Below, in pieces: positions 1-9,115 of a stretch of DNA of 44,905 nucleotides. Location of the stretch: positions 1 to 44,905 of the forward strand of contig NZ_JAUOQE010000034.1 in the NCBI RefSeq assembly GCF_030547545.1, read 5' to 3'. The notes beneath the pieces were generated by a model. The model saw nothing but the letters and a program-made list of their open reading frames with translations. It did not search any database and was not told the DNA's origin. Source of the stretch: Amphritea sp. 1_MG-2023. Lineage in GTDB: Bacteria > Pseudomonadota > Gammaproteobacteria > Pseudomonadales > Balneatricaceae. Position numbers and translations under genes: made by a program. Position 1 is the stretch's first letter, and the number at the start of each line of letters is the position of its first letter.

Positions 1-58
1 GACAATGCCTTATTAAGAACCAGTGCTAAACGAATAATCTAGCGTACTTAATAAATTC

Positions 59-135
59 TGGCGCGCCTGGAGGGATTCGAACCCCCGACCAACAGGATCG
101 GAACCTGCTACTCTATCCAGCTGAGCTACAGGCGC
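59..135 (-). tRNA. tRNA-Arg (anticodon CCG)
   Basis: Read on the minus strand, the sequence folds into a full cloverleaf. The acceptor stem is GCGCCTG/CAGGCGC, the D arm is GCTC/GAGT, and the anticodon stem GCAGG/CCTGT carries the loop TTCCGAT, giving anticodon CCG that reads CGG. The T arm has loop TTCGAAT. Discriminator G is followed by an encoded CCA at 59-61. The variable loop is five bases. All four stems pair with at most a G-T at stem ends. No other RNA gene lies beside it in the window. Confidence 0.95.
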
Positions 136-267
136 GCAACTCATCACTAATGACGAGGGCGTGTATATTACCGATCTGACGAAGTACTGTCTATCGCTAA
201 AACAAAATTTTGCGCCATTCTCTACGACAATCGCTTAGAGACGCTGACCGCTTCGCGCTAGGCTTAC

Positions 268-2379
268 TTAATCAGTAAACTGATGCTTCTCAAACGAGGT
301 TATTGAGACCTCTCTCTGCTCATTTTCACCCGCATCGGGAATCAGTGCACCCATCCGTTTCGCCCTGACCGCCTGACTAAAATAAAACCCTTGAAACAAC
401 TGACAGCCCCAGCGCTCAAGATACTCCAGTTCTTCACGTCGCTCTACACCTTCGGCGACGACATTAATGCCCAGTGTTTGAGCCATCGCGATAATCGTCG
501 AAACGATGGCGGCATCACTGCTATCCGTGGTGATATCTTGCACAAAAGACTGATCGATCTTTAACGTATCCAGGGGCAATTGTTTCAAGTATTGCAGTGA
601 AGAATAGCCCGTACCAAAGTCATCAAGCGAAAAACGAATGCCTAACCGAGACAGCCGCTGCATCTTCGTTCTCACCCCGTCAATATTATGCAGCAAGATA
701 CCTTCAGTCAGTTCAAATACCAGATATTCAGCCCTCACTCCTGTATTCAAAACAATGTCCTGCACCTGCTCGACAAAATCGTTCTGCTGAAACTCTCTAG
801 GACTGATATTGACCGATACAACTAGCTTTTTACCGGCCTTTTCCCAAGCCGCCATCTGTTGGCAGACATCCGTCAAAACCCAGCGCCCCAAATGACAGAT
901 CAGATCGGTCATCTCGGCAATAGGGATAAACGTGGTGGGGTTGAGTAATCCATTCTTTCCATCCACCCAACGCACCAGCGCCTCAGCACCCACTATCCGC
1001 CCATCATTTTTTACTAATGGCTGATAGCAAACAAATAGCTTATCCTCCTTAATCGCTTGCCTTAGATTTTCTTCCACCTGCTGTCGATGATCTGCATGCT
1101 CCTGCATCTGTTCGAGAAAAAACTGTACCTGATTGCGACCCTCTTCCTTCGCGCGATACATGGCCAGATCGGCTTGCATCAACAGATTCTCAAGCTCATG
1201 ATTATCGCCATTAAACAGGGCGATACCGATACTCGGCGTTACATGCAAAGCACGCCCATCAACCTGATGGGAAGATGAAATAGCCTGACGTACTTTCTCC
1301 GCAATACTCAGAGCATTATGCGTTGCCGTCGATTCACTCTTACCCAGCTCCGGCAATAACACGACAAATTCATCCCCACCCAATCGGGCCGGTGTATCCG
1401 CCTCACGCACAGATTGCCGTATCCGCTTAGAGACACTATTTAACACCGCATCGCCGACATTATGCCCCAGTGAATCATTGATTGTTTTAAAGTGATCGAG
1501 ATCCAGATAAACCAAGCCCCCCATCTGCCCTGAGCGTTTGGCGCGCAGCACCTCCTGCTCCATGCGCTGTATCAATAAACGACGATTCGCTAGACCGGTC
1601 AGCGGATCAAAATAGACATGTTGCTCCATGGATTCTTGATGCGCTCGTAACTCCAGCGCATTAATCCTGACTTGCTCCAACATACGATTGAAGCCCCTAA
1701 CCAGCTCACTTAATTCACCTGTCTTATCGCTTTGAGGAATTGTTAAGGCATAGTTATTCTCAACGGCTACCTGCTTCATCGCCTCCAAAATTTGATCAAC
1801 CGGCTCAGAAATGCGTCGCTGTATCCGTTTAGATAACAGATAAATTGCCAGCAAAGACAGCGCATAAATCAATAAACCAAATAGCAAATAGAGCGACATC
1901 TGCCGGTTAATCTCTGCCATCTCATACTGCAGATATAACTGCCCCACCAGTTGGCCCTTATAACGAACCGGCACACTATATTCAAACAGTTCCGTACTGA
2001 TCTGATAGGCTTCCTTGAGCTGTGCTCGCAATTTAAAAGAAGGCTGCGGCAACGTTTGAGTCAACCCATCTTTAACCACATGAATCAACTCAGAACCATC
2101 GGTACGATAAATATAGACCCCGAGCAAGTCCGGCTCGGAAAAGTAACTATCGAGAAGTGAAGTCGCTAACTCCGGCGATGTATCGATCATCAGCACGCTG
2201 GCTAAATGAGGAGAGGTAAGCTCGGAAAAAAAGTGCGCTCTATTAATCAGATGATGACGGCTACTATACAACTCAAACACCATCACAACTAAGCCGGTAA
2301 TCAGTAACACAACGGCAACAGAAGAAACAAATAAACGATGCAGTCTGCGGGTAACAGAAACAGTCGGTTGCTGAGCCAT
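268..2379 (-). CDS. Membrane sensor diguanylate cyclase/phosphodiesterase (GGDEF-EAL, HAMP)
   Basis: Bifunctional cyclic-di-GMP enzyme of 703 residues in the inner membrane. TM helix 1 is at about 17-37, a periplasmic sensor region of roughly 120 residues follows (CHASE/Cache-like, ligand unknown), TM helix 2 is at about 162-182, and HAMP at about 183-238. GGDEF is intact at 334-338 with an RxxD inhibitory site at 325-328. EAL is intact at 466-468, and the other phosphodiesterase residues are visible: the N of NISP, the E of FELTE, the DDFGTGYSSL loop, the K of LKIDQSF and the E of VVAEGVE. Both activities are therefore plausible; which dominates cannot be read from sequence. The ATG is supported by GGAG eight bases upstream. 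It is a single gene with no operon partner. Confidence 0.93.
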   Translation of the reverse strand: MAQQPTVSVTRRLHRLFVSSVAVVLLITGLVVMVFELYSSRHHLINRAHFFSELTSPHLASVLMIDTSPELATSLLDSYFSEPDLLGVYIYRTDGSELIHVVKDGLTQTLPQPSFKLRAQLKEAYQISTELFEYSVPVRYKGQLVGQLYLQYEMAEINRQMSLYLLFGLLIYALSLLAIYLLSKRIQRRISEPVDQILEAMKQVAVENNYALTIPQSDKTGELSELVRGFNRMLEQVRINALELRAHQESMEQHVYFDPLTGLANRRLLIQRMEQEVLRAKRSGQMGGLVYLDLDHFKTINDSLGHNVGDAVLNSVSKRIRQSVREADTPARLGGDEFVVLLPELGKSESTATHNALSIAEKVRQAISSSHQVDGRALHVTPSIGIALFNGDNHELENLLMQADLAMYRAKEEGRNQVQFFLEQMQEHADHRQQVEENLRQAIKEDKLFVCYQPLVKNDGRIVGAEALVRWVDGKNGLLNPTTFIPIAEMTDLICHLGRWVLTDVCQQMAAWEKAGKKLVVSVNISPREFQQNDFVEQVQDIVLNTGVRAEYLVFELTEGILLHNIDGVRTKMQRLSRLGIRFSLDDFGTGYSSLQYLKQLPLDTLKIDQSFVQDITTDSSDAAIVSTIIAMAQTLGINVVAEGVERREELEYLERWGCQLFQGFYFSQAVRAKRMGALIPDAGENEQREVSITSFEKHQFTD

Positions 2380-2796
2380 CAGAATGCTCCAACCAGCCTA
2401 CGATGGCGACTGACATGAATAATCGAAACAGTATGCCCTATCGAAAAAACGAAACCCATTACCATAATAAATCCTTTTACGGCATTGTAAGCTAGGCGAC
2501 AACTGACTGATTTACAGTCCTGCTAAAGTTTGCACCGAAGTACAATAAATACCACGATGATAAAACACATAAACACAATATTGACGAGCTAATAAGTCAT
2601 CTTACTCATCTTTGGTATCTTTTTTAACCACATGTGACTAATTATTTAGCCTTGAACCGAACAACACCCATTTTCGTTGTGGATAATTACCGCTATAATG
2701 CCCGCCGATAAGTATTTATAGACGCTGCAACAGATCCATTAGGGACGTCCCTGCAGCTATCCGTTTTTTAAAATTAGCGATGATGAGGTCGTGACT
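2380..2796. other. Intergenic region upstream of cytochrome c5
   Basis: About 410 bases separate two divergent genes and no ORF is supported here. The right end holds a likely sigma-70 -10 box TATAAT at 2694-2699; the -35 is poor. The predicted leader then has a 12-bp perfect palindrome AGGGACGTCCCT at 2741-2752, flanked by GCTGCA (2724-2729) and TGCAGC (2752-2757), so the 5' UTR could fold into a nested hairpin just before the ribosome binding site. Confidence 0.45.
2694..2699 (+). promoter_or_regulatory. -10 box of the cytochrome c5 promoter
   Basis: A consensus TATAAT preceded by GC lies about 100 bases before the cytochrome start. At 16-17 bases further upstream only a poor -35 (around TTTTCG) is seen, so promoter strength may depend on an activator. 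This is read from motif alone. Confidence 0.5.
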
Positions 2797-3219
2797 GTGA
2801 GTAAATTTGCTGCCAAAGCTATTTCTACCCTGTTTGCTGTAGTACTGGGATTTCTGGCCACTTCAACGATGGCCAACACCGATAACGATGCCATTATAGA
2901 GCGTATCCAAAAAGTTGGTTCTGTCTGCGTCGAAGGCGATGCATGCGCCAGCGCTCCTGCGCCTTCTGCTTCCGCTGCTGCGCGTTCCGGATCAGACGTT
3001 TACAACGCTAGCTGTACTGCTTGTCACGCGTCTGGCGTCTTGGGTGCACCAAAATTCGGTACCAGCGACTGGGCTGATCGTGGCGCTAAAGGCATGGAAA
3101 CATTGATGCAAAGCGCACTAAACGGCCTCAATGCGATGCCAGCACGTGGTACTTGTGCTAGCTGCTCTGACGAAGAGATTCAAGCAGCCGTGCAGTATAT
3201 GCTCGATAGCGCAAAATAA
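2797..3219 (+). CDS. Cytochrome c5 family periplasmic c-type cytochrome
   Basis: Small monohaem electron carrier. The N-terminus is a signal peptide with a hydrophobic core (TLFAVVLGFLATSTMA) and probable cleavage after TMA. A low-complexity Ala/Pro/Ser linker follows, then the haem site CTACH, then a C-terminal CASC pair, which is the extra disulfide typical of the c5 family. A downstream Met (NAMPARG) is the likely sixth haem ligand. Two in-frame GTG codons occur at 2791 and 2797; GAGG at 2785-2788 is 2 bases from the first and 8 from the second, so 2797 is preferred. Its electron partner is not in the window. As I recall, Pseudomonas places cycB near rep in a similar order. Confidence 0.9.
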   Translation: MSKFAAKAISTLFAVVLGFLATSTMANTDNDAIIERIQKVGSVCVEGDACASAPAPSASAAARSGSDVYNASCTACHASGVLGAPKFGTSDWADRGAKGMETLMQSALNGLNAMPARGTCASCSDEEIQAAVQYMLDSAK

Positions 3220-3231
3220 ACCAACCCATCT

Positions 3232-3263
3232 ATAACAAAGGCCGCTAATGCGGCCTTTGTTAT
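3232..3263. terminator. Bidirectional terminator between cytochrome c5 and rep
   Basis: A perfect 14-bp stem with loop TAAT sits between two convergent genes. The stem has a GC core (GGCCGC) flanked by AAA/TTT arms, so both strands end in a U-containing tract. It is well placed to stop transcription from both sides. Confidence 0.85.
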
Positions 3264-3282
3264 GTCTGTTAGTAACACGCCA

Positions 3283-5298
3283 TCAAAGATCATCTAGCAA
3301 ACCGCGCAAGCCACTCAGCGTCGCATTGCCTCGCGCCTTATTCGTCGCTTCACAGACCTCTCCACGACCTTCATACACGAGATCATCTTCAGGTAACTCA
3401 TCCAAGAAGCGACTCGGCTGACAATCAATAAGCTCGCCAAACTGCTTACGTTTTCGGGCTAAGGTCATGGTTAGCGTCTGCTTCGCTCGCGTAATGCCAA
3501 CATAGGCCAGCCGCCTTTCCTCTTCAATATCACCATTCTCGATACTGTTACGGTGAGGCAAAATTTCCTCTTCCATCCCCATCAGATAAACATGATTAAA
3601 CTCTAGCCCCTTGGAAGCATGTAATGTCATTAGCTGAACCCGATCAGAGTCATCTTCTTCCTCTTGTCGCTCCATAATATCCATGAGAATCAGTCGCGCA
3701 ATCGCCTCACGAATACCGGCATCAGGATCATCTTCCTGCAAACGCTCCAAGGTACTGCGCAACGAATCGACTAATATCCACACATTTTGCATCCGTCGTT
3801 CGGCAACCGTGTCACTAGAACTGTTCTGTGCAATCCAGCCCGCAAAATCAATATCCTCTATCATTTTGCGCACAGCCTCGATAGGATCGCCCCGTTCGCA
3901 GCGTTGATAAACCCCTTCTAACCAGTTTTTAAAACGTCTTAAACGCTCCACCTGTGCCGTTTTTAAGTGCTGTTCCAGCCCTAATTCGCTACACGCATTA
4001 AACAAACTGATATGTCGCTCAGAGGCATACTCTCCCAGCCCCTGCAGGGTTGTATGCCCGATCTCTCGCCGTGGTAAATTAATAATACGTAGGAAAGCAT
4101 TATCATCATCAGGGTTCACCAGCACCTTCATGTAGGACATGATGTCCTTGATCTCAGCTCGACCAAAAAAAGACGTGCCGCCATTCAGTTTATAGGGCAC
4201 TTGATAACTCTGTAGTTTGAGTTCTAGCAATCGAGCCTGATGGTTACCACGATAAAGAATCGCGAAGTCTTTAAACTGATAGCGTTTACGCAGATGCAAA
4301 TCGAGTATTTCAGTGGCAATCCGTTCACATTCGCCATCTTCATTACGCGTAAACACCACCCGCAACGGATCCCCAAACCCCATATCACTCCACAAGGTTT
4401 TATCAAACACGTGCGGATTATTAGCGATAACCGTATTAGCCGCTTTCAGGATTCGGCCCGTCGAACGATAGTTCTGCTCGAGTTTGACCACCTTCAACGA
4501 TGGAAAATCATCTTGTAATTGCACTAGGTTTTCCGGTCGCGCTCCGCGCCACGAATAAATAGACTGATCATCATCACCGACCACGGTCAGCATGCCTCGC
4601 GTGCCGACTAACATTTTCACCAATAGATACTGAGTCACATTGGTGTCCTGATATTCGTCGACTAATAGATAACGAATTTTATTCTGCCAGCGCTCAAGGA
4701 TCTCTCCATGCTGAATAAATAATTGCACCGGTAACAGGATGAGATCATCAAAATCCACGGCATTATAAGCTTTAAGGCTTTTTTGATAAGCCTCATAAGC
4801 CCTAGCAGCCAGCACTTCAGCCGGACCTTCTGCACTGCTTAGCGCCTGATCGGGGCTCAGCATATCGTTTTTCCAGTTTGAAATCGTATGCTGAATGAAA
4901 TCAACCTGATCGGTTTCCTCTTCGTGATGCAACAGCAAACTCTTTAGCAGCGCTTTACTATCCTGATCATCAAATAACGAAAAGCCCACTTTAAAGCCCA
5001 GTGTTTTATGCTCTTTGCGGATGATACTGAGCCCTAGGTTATGAAAAGTGGAGACCGTCAATCCTCGTGTGGCTTTGCCTTTAACCAATGAATTGACTCG
5101 CTCTTTCATTTCACGAGAGGCTTTATTGGTAAACGTAACCGCGGCAATGTTATGCGCTTTGATGCCGCAGGCTTCAATCAGATAGGCAATCTTACGAGTA
5201 ATAACGCTCGTTTTGCCGGAACCCGCTCCGGCGAGAACTAATAAAGGTCCGCTGATGTAATCGACAGCTTCACGCTGCTTCGGATTAAGTCTCGACAT
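3283..5298 (-). CDS. rep: ATP-dependent DNA helicase Rep
   Basis: Superfamily 1A 3'-5' helicase that helps replication forks pass protein roadblocks. The length, 671 residues, matches Rep of enterobacteria (about 673). Motifs in order: Q-motif region NPKQREAV, Walker A AGAGSGKT at 23-30, motif II VDEYQDTN, motif III/IV with GDDDQSIYSWRGA, motif V LMTLHASKGLEF and motif VI YVGITRAKQT. All are intact. It is transcribed away from the neighbouring GGDEF-EAL gene and converges on the cytochrome c5 gene across a shared terminator. UvrD or PcrA are the alternatives, but length and the sequence around motif V favour Rep. Confidence 0.95.
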   Translation of the reverse strand: MSRLNPKQREAVDYISGPLLVLAGAGSGKTSVITRKIAYLIEACGIKAHNIAAVTFTNKASREMKERVNSLVKGKATRGLTVSTFHNLGLSIIRKEHKTLGFKVGFSLFDDQDSKALLKSLLLHHEEETDQVDFIQHTISNWKNDMLSPDQALSSAEGPAEVLAARAYEAYQKSLKAYNAVDFDDLILLPVQLFIQHGEILERWQNKIRYLLVDEYQDTNVTQYLLVKMLVGTRGMLTVVGDDDQSIYSWRGARPENLVQLQDDFPSLKVVKLEQNYRSTGRILKAANTVIANNPHVFDKTLWSDMGFGDPLRVVFTRNEDGECERIATEILDLHLRKRYQFKDFAILYRGNHQARLLELKLQSYQVPYKLNGGTSFFGRAEIKDIMSYMKVLVNPDDDNAFLRIINLPRREIGHTTLQGLGEYASERHISLFNACSELGLEQHLKTAQVERLRRFKNWLEGVYQRCERGDPIEAVRKMIEDIDFAGWIAQNSSSDTVAERRMQNVWILVDSLRSTLERLQEDDPDAGIREAIARLILMDIMERQEEEDDSDRVQLMTLHASKGLEFNHVYLMGMEEEILPHRNSIENGDIEEERRLAYVGITRAKQTLTMTLARKRKQFGELIDCQPSRFLDELPEDDLVYEGRGEVCEATNKARGNATLSGLRGLLDDL

Positions 5299-5558
5299 TA
5301 TAAATACTGACCCTGACGGCTAAAGTTTTACTGTAAGTAGCCGATAGCTTGTTGTTAATTTTTAAAAAAAGCAGTAAAAACAAGATGATTAACTGCTTTT
5401 TAAAACACAACAAAGCTTCAAACAAGCGTTTAACTAAAGAAATTGGCATGGTAGTCTTAAGACGCTTACAGGATGGCAATTATCGCATGGAATGAATTGT
5501 CTTATCAGTAGAAAACAATGAGAATAAACAGGATGATTCATTCTCTCGTGTGGTTGAT
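5299..5558. other. Divergent intergenic region rep / GGDEF-EAL
   Basis: About 250 AT-rich bases hold the promoters of two divergent genes. The only structure seen is a 10-bp inverted repeat, AAAAAGCAGT (5366-5375) and ACTGCTTTTT (5392-5401), with a 16-base loop. It could be an operator or a weak hairpin. No ORF here is convincing. Confidence 0.35.
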
Positions 5559-7289
5559 ATGTTATCTGTGGCTTCCAGCAAAGCAGAATGCCTGATCATT
5601 GATAGCTGTGGTATTGATACTTCAAGTATCATCAAACAGTTGCAACGACAACAATGCAGCGTCATACAGTGTAGTTTTGATCAAGCATCAGAACGACTGA
5701 CACAGTCGAATGTTCAACTTATTTTCTTGCATAGCTGCCATACCGACACGAATGCCCTCTCCGAACTACACTATCTGCGCCAAACATACCCTCGTATCCC
5801 CGTTATTCTTTTTGATGAGTACCTAGATGCCGAACGCATCAATACGTCTATGCTCTGGCAAGCCAATGATTTTATATCCACCGCTCTGTGTACCGACGAC
5901 ACACTTCAAAGAGTCCTGCGCTACAATTTGAAGGTTTATCAATATCATACCGAGATCGAACGACTCAATCAGCTTGATCCATTAACCGGCATGATACACC
6001 GTCAGCAGTTTTATAAAGAGTTCGGAGAAAAGCTGAGTTCGCTCAAAACCACCGATACGTCAAGCCAGTTTGCGCTCATTTGTGTCGATCTGGATGGCTT
6101 CAACCGCTTTAATAATCTTCACGGTTATGCCGCCGGCGATAGCGTCGTAAAAAAAATGGGCAAGCGACTGACAAAGCTCTCATCCGGATTGATCTCTCGG
6201 CAGGGTAACGATGAGTTTATTATGCTGCAGCCCATCTGTGCCAACGAAAACCTCACGCAATCGATTACCGCGCTGTGCAATCAAATCATGCACAGCCTGA
6301 CGGAACCCTATCAATATCTTGATCTCGAAGTCATTCTGCCCTGTAGTATCGGTGTTGCGTTATCCCCTAAACATAGCTGCGAAACCGATATTCTCATCAA
6401 TCAAGCGACGCAAGCCAGAATTCAGGCGAAACAGCAAAGCTGTTGTAGTTATGCTGTTTTCGAACAGCAGGATAGCCATTCCAAACAGCCTCAAGCGCCC
6501 ATCGAACACGAATTAATTAACGCCATTCGACGCAACGAGTTTGAGCTTTTTTATCAACCTCGAATTGATATCATGAGCGGCAACATTATCGGCGCTGAAG
6601 GTTTAGTGCGCTGGAGACATCCTGAAAAGGGCCTCATCTACCCCGATGCTTTTATACCCACGGCCGAGCGAACCGGCCTGATAGTCCCTATCGGCTATTG
6701 GGTGATTCAACAAGCTGGGCTAGATATTCAACGGCTGATATCTAGCGGCCTGAGAATTAAAAAAATGAGTATTAACTTATCCTTCAGACAGTTCCAAGAT
6801 AGCTATCTATCCCAGACGATCCAACGACTCATTAATAAATATGCTATCGATACGACGATTCTCGAATTTGAACTAACAGAATCTGCTCTGTTTAATAATG
6901 AACGACATGTTAGAGAAGGAATCGAAGCCCTGCATAAATTAGGCATTAATTTTTCACTGGATGATTTTGGTACCGGCTATTCCTCTTTTTCATTACTGCA
7001 AAAGCTGCCGATCAGCAGCCTCAAGATCGATCGCTCTTTTGTTGGGGGTGCCAGTCATAATGCCGACGACCGCGAGATCGTTAAAGCCCTGATCCGTTTA
7101 GCTCACAGTCTCAATAAAGAGATTATTGCTGAAGGCGTTGAGACCATGGGGCAGCTCAACTTCTTAACTTGCCATGGTTGCCATCAAGCTCAGGGATACC
7201 TGTATAGCAAGCCCGTCCCTTATGAAGAGTTTAAAGCGCTACTTAAAAACGGTTATCAACTCACCGCGGAAAGTACGGCCATGCAGTAA
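5559..7289 (+). CDS. Cytoplasmic GGDEF-EAL protein with degenerate GGDEF, likely c-di-GMP phosphodiesterase
   Basis: Soluble, no TM segment. Residue numbers count from the alternative GTG start at 5550. Residues about 10-125 resemble a response-regulator receiver fold but lack a clear phosphoacceptor Asp motif. The GGDEF domain ends in GNDEF (219-223), with the first Gly lost, so cyclase activity is doubtful. In the EAL domain the signature reads EGL (350-352), but the catalytic Glu and the other ligands (NLSFRQF, FELTES, DDFGTGYSSF, LKIDRSF, IIAEGVET, QGYLYSKP) are present, so hydrolysis of c-di-GMP is plausible. The start is uncertain: GTG 5550 and ATG 5559 both lack a clear ribosome binding site. 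Lying beside rep, it occupies the place of Pseudomonas PA5295 as I recall it; orthology is inferred only. Confidence 0.88.
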   Translation: MLSVASSKAECLIIDSCGIDTSSIIKQLQRQQCSVIQCSFDQASERLTQSNVQLIFLHSCHTDTNALSELHYLRQTYPRIPVILFDEYLDAERINTSMLWQANDFISTALCTDDTLQRVLRYNLKVYQYHTEIERLNQLDPLTGMIHRQQFYKEFGEKLSSLKTTDTSSQFALICVDLDGFNRFNNLHGYAAGDSVVKKMGKRLTKLSSGLISRQGNDEFIMLQPICANENLTQSITALCNQIMHSLTEPYQYLDLEVILPCSIGVALSPKHSCETDILINQATQARIQAKQQSCCSYAVFEQQDSHSKQPQAPIEHELINAIRRNEFELFYQPRIDIMSGNIIGAEGLVRWRHPEKGLIYPDAFIPTAERTGLIVPIGYWVIQQAGLDIQRLISSGLRIKKMSINLSFRQFQDSYLSQTIQRLINKYAIDTTILEFELTESALFNNERHVREGIEALHKLGINFSLDDFGTGYSSFSLLQKLPISSLKIDRSFVGGASHNADDREIVKALIRLAHSLNKEIIAEGVETMGQLNFLTCHGCHQAQGYLYSKPVPYEEFKALLKNGYQLTAESTAMQ

Positions 7290-7477
7290 GTTTATCGACA
7301 GCGATTGAACGCCACATAACGCTTAACTAAACACCCTTACGACTAAATAATCGCTAGCACAATAACGATATCCACAGCTTAACCGCAGCCTCTTTTACGT
7401 CTTCGAATGAAACACCGGCCTCAAATCCATCCAAGCCTTTCATGATCAACAGCAATGCCTTTAATAAACAACAGAAT

Positions 7478-8977
7478 CTACAATGGTGAACGCCTCAGCC
7501 CAATCGCCTCAAGCAGTGCTGCGCTACTGATATCCGTCTCTCCCTGTAAATCAGCAATGGTTCTCGACACCTTTAATACCCGATGTGTCGCGCGCGCAGA
7601 TAATCCCATCCGGCTCATCGCCTGCATTAACAATTGTTCTTGCTCTGAGCCAAGCACGCAATACTGCTCTAAGCCTTTAACATTCAGTTGATCATTAATA
7701 CACCCCTGTCGCTGCTGCTGAATCGCTCGGGCAGAAATCACTCGCTCTCTTATCTGCACGCTCGTTTCACTCGCTTCCACTGGCCCCATCAATTGCTCAG
7801 GCGTCAACCCCGGCACCCAGCTCTGTAAATCAATCCGATCTAATAAAGGACCCGAGATACGCGTTTGATAGCGCTGTATCTGATCCGGTGTACAGCGACA
7901 TCGACCACTTTGATCGCCACGATATCCACAGGGGCAGGGATTCATTGCCGCAATCAGTTGAAACCGCGCGGGGAAAGAGGCTTGCAAGGCCGCCCGAGAG
8001 ATATTAATCACCCCGGATTCCAGCGGCTCACGCATCACTTCCAATACCTGACGGCTATATTCGGGTAATTCATCGAGAAAGAGTACGCCCTGATGGGCTA
8101 ATGAGATCTCTCCGGGACGAGGATTGCTTCCTCCGCCTACTAAAGCCACGGCCGAGGCCGTATGATGCGGCGTTCTAAATGGGCGAATGCCAGCAAACAA
8201 GCGTTCTTCTTTGACCCCCGCAATGGAATAAATAGCAGCGACTTCTAAGCGCTCATCCGCTACCAACGGCGGCAGAATCCCCGGTAAGCGACTGGCCAGC
8301 ATACTCTTGCCACTGCCAGGAGGACCACACAGCAGGAGATTGTGTCCTCCTCCTGCGGCAATTTCCAACGCTCTTTTCGCCTGATACTGCCCTCTAACAT
8401 CGGCCATATCATCACCCATCACCCTGTCCACGGGACGCTCTGCCGCCATGGTTGGCGAGACTAAGCGAGCTCCGGCTAGATGATTACTCACATCCAATAA
8501 GGAGCGAGCCGTCAACAGCTGTAATCCACTAACGAGGCTGGCTTCCTCAACATTATCAACCGCCAGCCAAAGACTCCGCCCAGCATGACGACAACTTAAA
8601 GCGACCGGCAACACTCCTGCGACCGAGCGCAAATCGCCCGATAACGCTAATTCGGCTAAAAACTCATAGGCATCGGCACAACCCGGTGGCAATTGACCAC
8701 TGGCGATGAGAATACCCACCGCAATCGCTAGATCGTATCGCCCGCCCTCTTTAGGCAGATCGGCGGGGGCTAAATTCACTGTAATCCGTCGAGCCGGAAA
8801 CTCAAAGCCACAATTAAGTAACGAGCTACGCACACGTTCTCGACTCTCTTTTACCCCGGTTTCTGGCATACCCACAATGGAAAAGCTAGGCAGACCGCCC
8901 GATAGATGCACCTCCACCGCAACCAGTGGAGACTGAATACCCAGTTGTGCCCGAGTGTGTACGATTGCTAACGCCAT
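7478..8977 (-). CDS. comM: ComM/YifB family Mg-chelatase-like AAA ATPase
   Basis: Hexameric AAA+ motor related to Mg chelatase subunits. In naturally competent species ComM is a branch-migration helicase that extends heteroduplex during transformation. Length is 499 residues, usual for the family (about 500). An N-terminal Lon-protease-like domain (1-170, with ANLAP- and GGRYDLAIA-type segments) precedes Walker A GPPGSGKS at 218-225, Walker B LFLDELPE, and the C-terminal helical domain with SARATHRVLKVSRTIADL. The ATG at 8977 has AAGGA upstream. It is a single gene, and no competence genes lie nearby, so competence cannot be inferred from this gene alone. Confidence 0.93.
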   Translation of the reverse strand: MALAIVHTRAQLGIQSPLVAVEVHLSGGLPSFSIVGMPETGVKESRERVRSSLLNCGFEFPARRITVNLAPADLPKEGGRYDLAIAVGILIASGQLPPGCADAYEFLAELALSGDLRSVAGVLPVALSCRHAGRSLWLAVDNVEEASLVSGLQLLTARSLLDVSNHLAGARLVSPTMAAERPVDRVMGDDMADVRGQYQAKRALEIAAGGGHNLLLCGPPGSGKSMLASRLPGILPPLVADERLEVAAIYSIAGVKEERLFAGIRPFRTPHHTASAVALVGGGSNPRPGEISLAHQGVLFLDELPEYSRQVLEVMREPLESGVINISRAALQASFPARFQLIAAMNPCPCGYRGDQSGRCRCTPDQIQRYQTRISGPLLDRIDLQSWVPGLTPEQLMGPVEASETSVQIRERVISARAIQQQRQGCINDQLNVKGLEQYCVLGSEQEQLLMQAMSRMGLSARATHRVLKVSRTIADLQGETDISSAALLEAIGLRRSPL

Positions 8978-9115
8978 AACCCATCCTTGGATCTCGTTAA
9001 TAGTGACTCATTGACATCCCGTTAAGCATAGCTGATTCATCGACACTTATCGTCATACCCCGTCAGCGAGATAGGTCGCATGAGTTCTTCTAGCCAATAT
9101 GAGCCATAACCCGTA

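Noticed and set aside
5366-5401. AAAAAGCAGT/ACTGCTTTTT repeat as a terminator between rep and the GGDEF-EAL gene
   Set aside because: It lies between divergent genes, with a 16-base loop and AT-rich stem; nothing needs terminating there.
5285-5479. Short ORF on the minus strand upstream of rep
   Set aside because: Overlaps the rep start and the promoter region, low-complexity translation, no family match.
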